From the NCBI RefSeq assembly GCF_026745355.1, contig NC_079208.1:55441276-55505275 (forward strand): a stretch of 64,000 nucleotides of DNA, in the 5' to 3' direction. Under the pieces are notes generated by a model that searched no databases, was not told the origin of the DNA, and saw only the letters and a program-made list of their open reading frames with translations. A program made the translations under genes and the position numbers. Shown here piece after piece: positions 58,151-64,000 of this stretch; position 1 is the first letter of the stretch, and each line of letters opens with the position of its first letter. The stretch is from Beta vulgaris subsp. vulgaris (lineage: Eukaryota; Streptophyta; Magnoliopsida; Caryophyllales; Amaranthaceae).

Positions 58151-58476
58151 ATGAGCATAGTAGAGTTGGTAGCAGTATTATCACCCTATTTTAATGAGTA
58201 ATTGATATTAGTGGAACAGTTTTGTTGATTACCCTTAATTGAATCTTGATGGCTTGTATATGTCAGTAATAATGTCACGTTTAGTCTTTAGAAAAGGAAA
58301 GTTGTCGTGTATAAATATTTTCTAACCATATAGTAGCATTATATATGGGGGAGGGAGTTTCGCGCTTGTTGGGCTTATGGGTGAGTGGTACTATGTGAGG
58401 GTAGCTCAGAGGAAATTTATGTTACCACGGGTTCTTGAAAGGGGCAAAAAACAATCGTATTATACATTAATGTATG

Positions 58477-58688
58477 AGGGAGAGGTGGTAGCTCAGTAAA
58501 ATATTATCCCGAATTTCAGGACATTGTCCAGGTCATGGGTTCGAATCCTCATCCCAACAATATGTGCGGAAATTTACTTCTGGGTTGTTTAGTCTTGTAT
58601 GTACCCAGCCTTTGAGTTAACATGTCCGATAAACTAGTAACCTTAGTAGGAGTTGGTTTTCGGATTAATTATCTATCCTAATAAAAAA
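58477..58688 (+). mobile_element. tRNA-derived SINE, second family
   Basis: GGTGGTAGCTCAGT (box A) and GGGTTCGAATCC (box B) near the 5' end, a 3' A run, and a near-perfect flanking repeat (ATACATTAATGTATG at 58462-58476, ATATATCAATGTATG at 58689-58703). Confidence 0.85.
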
Positions 58689-58703
58689 ATATATCAATGT
58701 ATG

Positions 58704-60673
58704 GACCTAATCGTTTGTCTACGAGCAGGGAAGACCGCATCCATAGAAACGAAAAAAGCATAAAGGCCAAGCAAATAAATCTTAATATAAAGATAATGGT
58801 TAATAATAATATATAACAATAATGATAATAATAATGTCAACTACAACTGAAAAATATTTGAGGCTGAGTCATGTAAGAGAAAAAATTAGTTTAAAAATGT
58901 CACTATCTAGTCCAGGTCAGTGAAGTGATTATCATTGTGGATGGATTTGGAAAGTGGAGTATATTATGCTTTGAAATGCCAAAATTCCAATCTTATTGCG
59001 TTAGCAAGTCGCATTTGGCCGGCCAAAAAGGGGAGCTTTCTCATGAATGAATGACTAATATTTTGCAAAATAGGTAGGTTTAAGGACCACCAAAATAAAG
59101 GACCACCAAAACTAAGGCATTTAATTTTATGATTAGGTTCAAATTTCTATTGTGGTGTATGATTTGGAGTTTTGGAGAAAGCAAGTCCTCATTATGATAA
59201 CCCCTTTAATTATAGAAATTTTATCTGTTTTTTCATTAAATCTTATTCTGTGATTCTAACGGAAAAATATATTAAAATTTTGAATCTCTATTTTATTAGA
59301 TGTGTTATATTATATTTTTGAATATCTTTTTTTTTTTATTGTATTTGTTATATGTTCTTATTATATCGCTCTTTTATATATAATAGGCAGGTATCTATAT
59401 GTATACGCTCATAGCTAGTTTACTCAATTTTGAGGCTTTGAGAAACTCGCTTGCAAGCAAATAAGCATTACATGTAATGAAGGGGAGTTCCCAAATGCAA
59501 TATTAGTGGTATTCTATCTTGGAAATTCAGGCTTTTAGGTGACCAAGTGAATCTCGCATCACTAGTGTAAGCCAAATTTGTTGAGATTTTTATGAAAACC
59601 AACGCAAATTATCCCGTATTTAATAAGAGGAATGAAATTAAACAAACTTGATAAAATGAAGAGTTAATCCTATGATCAACTAATCTTAGGATGAAACTTC
59701 TATTGCGCTTATAAGAGGGTCAATACCCCATTCATCAATAGATGTCGTCCAAGCTCATTAATAATTAACAAAATTTGACATTGTATAGATCCCAGGCCGG
59801 ACCTTAAACTTTCGCTCACGATTATATGAGACGCTCCTCTTACAACTGATTTTAAAATAAGACCTTAAATTTTCGCTCACGATTATTGCGATTACAACTG
59901 AGACCTGTATATAAATTCAAATAGTTTCCATTGTCTAATTGAAATTAAGCCCTAGGATTTGTAGAGACAAGGTATTACTCATAATTGTAGATAGGCCCTT
60001 TGTCAAGGGAATAGAATGGGACTTGACAAAGCTTAGTCTTGTTGTTCAACTCATATCTCCAAAAGTGTACACCATACTAAATTTTCTTTTTTGCCTTTTA
60101 CTAGAGAAAACGGGAGTTGCAACACTTGGACAACATGACCTAAGGTTGATTGATTGATTTTTATTAATACTATTATTTCTCTATCAAATATCAATAAAAA
60201 ATGCGTCTAATCATTAGCATAATGATTTGGACGTTAGCTTGGTTTATTGATTGTTTAAACGGGTAAGTTCTACTTTACTTTATTCAAAAGGATTAACATC
60301 ATACTCGCACACACATAAATTAAATGTTAAAATCATGCTATGTGTTTTTACAGTTGAGAAGAGACAACAATGTTGTCAAACTAGGATTTGGCATTTTGTG
60401 TGACCAATGCATGGCAAGAGGTAATCGAGCACAATTTGGCTCTTGCAAGTTGTAAGTACGTTTTAGATTTTGAGACTTTTAAGTGTCACTCTCAATTCAT
60501 ACAGTAATTGGAAAAAGTCACAGGTGCTCTGCTGAGAGGTGCATGCATTTCCGGAGATTAGGTGGCCTGGTTAGCAGTCAGCAGTCAGCAGACTCCAGCT
60601 TTCACAGACAGTATATTGTCTTCCCTCTTCATTAATCTCCATGCATGAATATGGTGAAGCTACTTATTGTAAA
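58704..60673. other. Intergenic DNA, nothing recognised
   Basis: No gene. The words ACCTTAAACTTTCGCTCACGATTAT / ACCTTAAATTTTCGCTCACG near 59810 and 59862 form a short tandem repeat. Confidence 0.35.
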
Positions 60674-60840
60674 TACTCAGTTTTATATTACTTGCTACAT
60701 TTTTCAATTCACGAATTTTTAGGTAATTTTTAGAGAAAAGAGAGGGAAATAGAGAGAGTTTATTGTCTAAAAAGGAAGTGTTGCAAGTAATGTAAAACTT
60801 CTCACAATGAAAAGTGTAGCTAGTATTATGAAACGGAGTA
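60674..60840. mobile_element. Stowaway-type MITE
   Basis: Left end CTCAGTTTTATATTACTTGC, right end finishing TGAAACGGAGTA, TA borders. Interior (GAGAGTTTATTGTCTAAAAA, TTCTCACAATGAAAAGTGTA) is the 17209 subfamily, in the opposite orientation. Confidence 0.7.
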
Positions 60841-61870
60841 AGTAAATCCCTCCGTTTTTTCCCTTTTTATTTTACCCACTTTAGAAATATAAATTTATGA
60901 AAGAGAAACTAAAAACGTGGAACAATAAACTGAAAAGTGAAAAAGATGAACTAAAGAGTGGATTAAAATATAAAAAAGTGAATTACATAGGTGAAAAAGA
61001 TTCTTATTGTTTGTTTTAATTTGCAGTGTTTTTTCTTCCTTTTGGTGTAGCCTCATTCGAACCAAAAAAAAAAATAGATGAAAAAGATAAGAAAATAGAT
61101 GAAACATATTACCAAAAATAGAACAACGTAAATTTTAAAAAATAAACCTAAAGAATAGCGTAAATTAAAAAGAAGAGGAGAGTAGTCTATATGATCGCTT
61201 TGTTTGACAATCGATTGTTAAAATTGGAAACTTCACTTGGTTGTTTGACCAGCAATATTATTTCATATTGGTAAGTATCAAATTTTAATACAAGTCCATT
61301 TGAATCAATCAATTCTAAACAGTGCATAATATGCTATTAGAACACTAACAAATCGGTAATAATAAGTCATGATTTGTCAAACAATTGAAGAAAACACGAA
61401 TTTGGTAGAAATAACATCCACAAGTATTTATGTTAAGACTTGTAACTCACACCCAGTCTTAATGATTGACTAATTCTATTATGTATTTTCTTCATCCCTC
61501 AAATTCTAGTAAATTTGCAGGCTTCTAGAAAGCCGGGGACAAAGCGAGATAAAAACAAGAACACTACAGTAATACAAAGGTTGAGTAGATTAGGGGGGTC
61601 TAATTTTTAGACCCAACAAAATTTAGACCCCATTTCTTCAAAGAAAGGTACTAAGGGTACAACAAATAAAAAACTTCCTTACAATTGCTAACATACATAA
61701 GTCTTCAATAGATGTACATACCCCTTGATTCGTAGGCTCGAACACCAGAATTACGGTGCACAATTAGCTTATATTGGCGGTTATAAGCATTATATAAGGG
61801 CTCGATTAGCCTATATTGATCGTTGTAGGCGTTATATCAGGAATTTTAACTTCACTATACTGATATTACT
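60841..61870. other. OEP61 3' flank, nothing else recognised
   Basis: CCCTCCGTTTTTTCCC at 60848 is a lone MITE-type end. The 3' UTR of OEP61 presumably occupies the right part; no polyadenylation site was fixed. Confidence 0.35.
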
Positions 61871-64000
61871 TTACCTACCAATGAAGCCAAAACGGTGAAG
61901 GATAATAGCCAGGAGGAGCATGCATATTGCTAAAATCATTCCCGGTCTTCCCAGTAACCAGTTCTTTGTCTTCTTAGCACCTTCTACTCCTCTTTGAATT
62001 CTATCAGCCCAACGCATCTGCAAAATGAAATTTGAGATGATTCAACAAAAGACAATTACAACTTTGGCTTGAATTTGTGCAGATCTAAGAAATAAAAGAA
62101 TTAACAAATAAATTTGTCCTTGGTAAATCTAACAGCAAAAGTAGCAAGCAGGCAACCTTTTTTAATATGATTACACATGGATCTATTAAGGGAGATGGAG
62201 TAGATATGCAAAGCACACATCCAGCTGAAAATTCTGAGTAAAAAGTGTGATGCATACAGAAAATGACCATCAAATTAGCAAAATGAATTTCCCTCTCCAA
62301 GATACAGATTATGATTCCTCCATGAAGAAAGAAGGCATGGTATGAAATGAATAAAAACAATGGTGATAATATTTGAAGCAAACGAAACCAGTCTAAATCG
62401 AGGTTCCTTCCTAAAAAATAGGCAACAAAAACTTGGAAAGCAATTTGTAGTTCTAAAAGACATACCATTTTATCTAGATCTGCAGGTGACAATGAAGCCA
62501 TGGCTTCTTGAGCTTTAGCAGCATCTTCTTTAGAAAGCTTGAGTCCAAATCGCTCACTCATGCTAGCCATCATGTCTGGGCTCATATTTTTCAACATCGA
62601 CGAGAACATCTAGAACGCCAAAACAAAAAAAAGTTACATCAGCAATTTAAAGGCATTAGAGATCTCATCTGAAATATTGGTTCCTATCGCACTTGCACTT
62701 AGTAGACTGACAAAGCAAACAAAAAAAAAAAAAAATCAGCATCCAACTCACTTGTTGCATGGCAGGATCTTTCATTTGATTTCTCATCTGTTCTTGCATA
62801 TCACCCATTGATGTTGGAAAGCTTGACTGGGAAGTACTTCCAGGAGTGGAAAATGAGCCAGAAGCATTGCTACGCTCACTAATAACGCTATTTCTATCAA
62901 CAGGAACATTACGAGTTCCAGCAAACTTTGGCCCTGGTTCTGAACTCAACCTACCACTTGATGAACCTGATGAGCTGGGAACAGAGTCCTGCTTCAAAGA
63001 AGAAGCCATCTCAAACATCCTTTGGAGGTCCTCAGGTGACATCTTACCCATCATATCACCAGCTGTTTTAAGCATTTCAGGTGACAAATTTGGAGGAACT
63101 GATCCAGGTCCAAAATTACCATCAAAAGGGGAAGTGAAGGGTGAACTTTCACCCTGAAATGAGGAGGCCATTTTAACCATATTTTGGAGTTCCTCAGGTG
63201 ACATTTTGCCGATCATACTTGATGCTGTCTTCAGCATGTCAGGTGGAATCTCTCCAGTTTTTCCAGAAGTCGTTTTGGCTAAAATTTCAGGATCAGCACG
63301 GGAAATGAAATTCTGGAATGATCTGCACGCAGCCAAAAGAAAAGAGACCAATCAATTTATAAAGTCTTACTATGAGTCTTTACTTGGCAATTTCAATTTC
63401 AAGCAAACAGCAGCTGGAGATTGAACCTTGTTAAATCTAAATTCTAAATGTTCTGTCATACCCATTGTCCACGAGAAGGAGCAGTACATCAGAACATTTT
63501 TTTTAAGGGACAGTACATCAGAGCATTTAATTGTAGATAGATTTAACGCAAGTCCAAACAACTTGAGATCAAACAAGAACAACTGTTTTGCAGATTAAGG
63601 TAAAGAAATAAATTCACAATTCTAGACCAATTTAACATAGATAATTCTAAACAAGTTCAGAAATTAAGATGGAACGGCAGATAATACCTCTCAGAGGCTC
63701 CCACGAACTTGAGCAAGGGGGAGGAGAAAAAAAAATGTTATTAAGATCCTAATTGACTAGTTGTTCAAGCTCCCCCCCCCCCCAAATCAAAACAGAAGAA
63801 AGATATACAACTTGCCTGATTGTATCAGGATCATCTTTCAATGCCTGCAAACACTCTGATTCTGTAGTTGGTCTCTTGCTAACAGTTTCTGGTTGATCTT
63901 TAAAATGTCTACTGCTTCTCTGATCATTCTCAGCTGACACAGCCTCAATTTCTTCAGTTATTTCTTCAATAACTAAACCTGTATGATTCATCATCATAAA
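61871..64000 (-). CDS. OEP61: OEP61/TPR7, tail-anchored TPR co-chaperone receptor, C-terminal part
   Basis: Receptor for Hsp70/Hsp90-bound preproteins at the chloroplast outer envelope and ER. Exons on the minus strand: from beyond the right edge (or an acceptor near 63980) to 63816, 63322-62752, 62609-62466, 62017-61871; phases join in frame. About 345 residues are visible. Two similar blocks, [20 protein letters not shown] and [20 protein letters not shown], are STI1-like; a Ser/Gly/Pro-rich linker and [19 protein letters not shown] follow, then [14 protein letters not shown]...SPADLDKM, and a tail with [11 protein letters not shown], a hydrophobic anchor ([14 protein letters not shown]) and a short basic end. 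The TPR domain is outside the window. The first intron seen here uses a GC donor (ATCAG|GCAAGT). From memory this gene neighbours RHF2A in Arabidopsis. Confidence 0.93.

Noticed and set aside
58477..58560. Genuine tRNA gene
   Set aside because: Box A and B are good, but the acceptor and anticodon arms do not fold and the unit is embedded in a SINE with target duplications and an A tail.

Overview
This is a nuclear window from a flowering plant (eudicot). It is AT-rich, its genes are split by introns with GT-AG (once GC-AG) junctions, gene leaders are CT-rich, and most of the DNA is transposable elements. The closest protein matches I can recall are Arabidopsis genes. The repeat style would suit Caryophyllales (Amaranthaceae/Chenopodiaceae), but that placement is only a guess.

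Genes. Five protein-coding loci are supported, all on the minus strand. (1) A fasciclin-like arabinogalactan protein of the FLA17/FLA18 type at 924-2244; its last exon lies off the left edge. (2) RHF2A, a RING-H2 E3 ubiquitin ligase, at 25427-28330, with eight coding exons that join in frame to 392 residues. (3, 4) Two paralogues of an uncharacterised plant family with a Cys-rich CCCPC core, at 38783-39313 and 43442-43930. (5) The C-terminal two thirds of OEP61/TPR7, a tail-anchored TPR co-chaperone receptor, at 61871-64000; its TPR domain lies off the right edge. From memory, RHF2A and OEP61 are adjacent loci in Arabidopsis (At5g22000, At5g21990), and FLA17 sits beside a small uncharacterised gene (At5g06390, At5g06380), so the gene order looks like old microsynteny stretched by transposons.

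Mobile DNA. About fourteen Stowaway-type MITEs (CTCCCTCCGT ends, TA duplications) are present, several side by side. There are PIF/Harbinger-type elements with 3-bp TNA duplications, including a related pair of 1.56 kb and 1.34 kb at 45.2-46.8 and 48.5-49.9 kb. A 2.3-kb hAT-like element with a perfect 8-bp duplication lies at 29868-32153. Small Helitrons ending in CTAGT, several with tRNA-like inserts, lie at 10.4, 29.0, 34.8, 51.6, 52.0 and 52.4 kb. SINEs, 5'-truncated LINEs and a collapsed Copia element (13299-15949) are also present.

Most unusual structures. A 560-bp foldback element at 55059-55618 has 104-bp inverted arms around seven copies of a 25-bp palindrome and sits inside a Stowaway MITE. 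A family of ~0.55-0.64 kb retroposons (3010, 3951, 54124) carries a hairpin whose two arms change together between copies. A ~0.94-kb element at 47269-48204 has covarying hairpins at both ends and inverted tandem arrays between them.

The genes do not form an operon-like unit. FLA acts in the cell wall or secretory pathway, RHF2A in nuclear/cytosolic protein turnover, and OEP61 in chaperone-guided membrane protein delivery.
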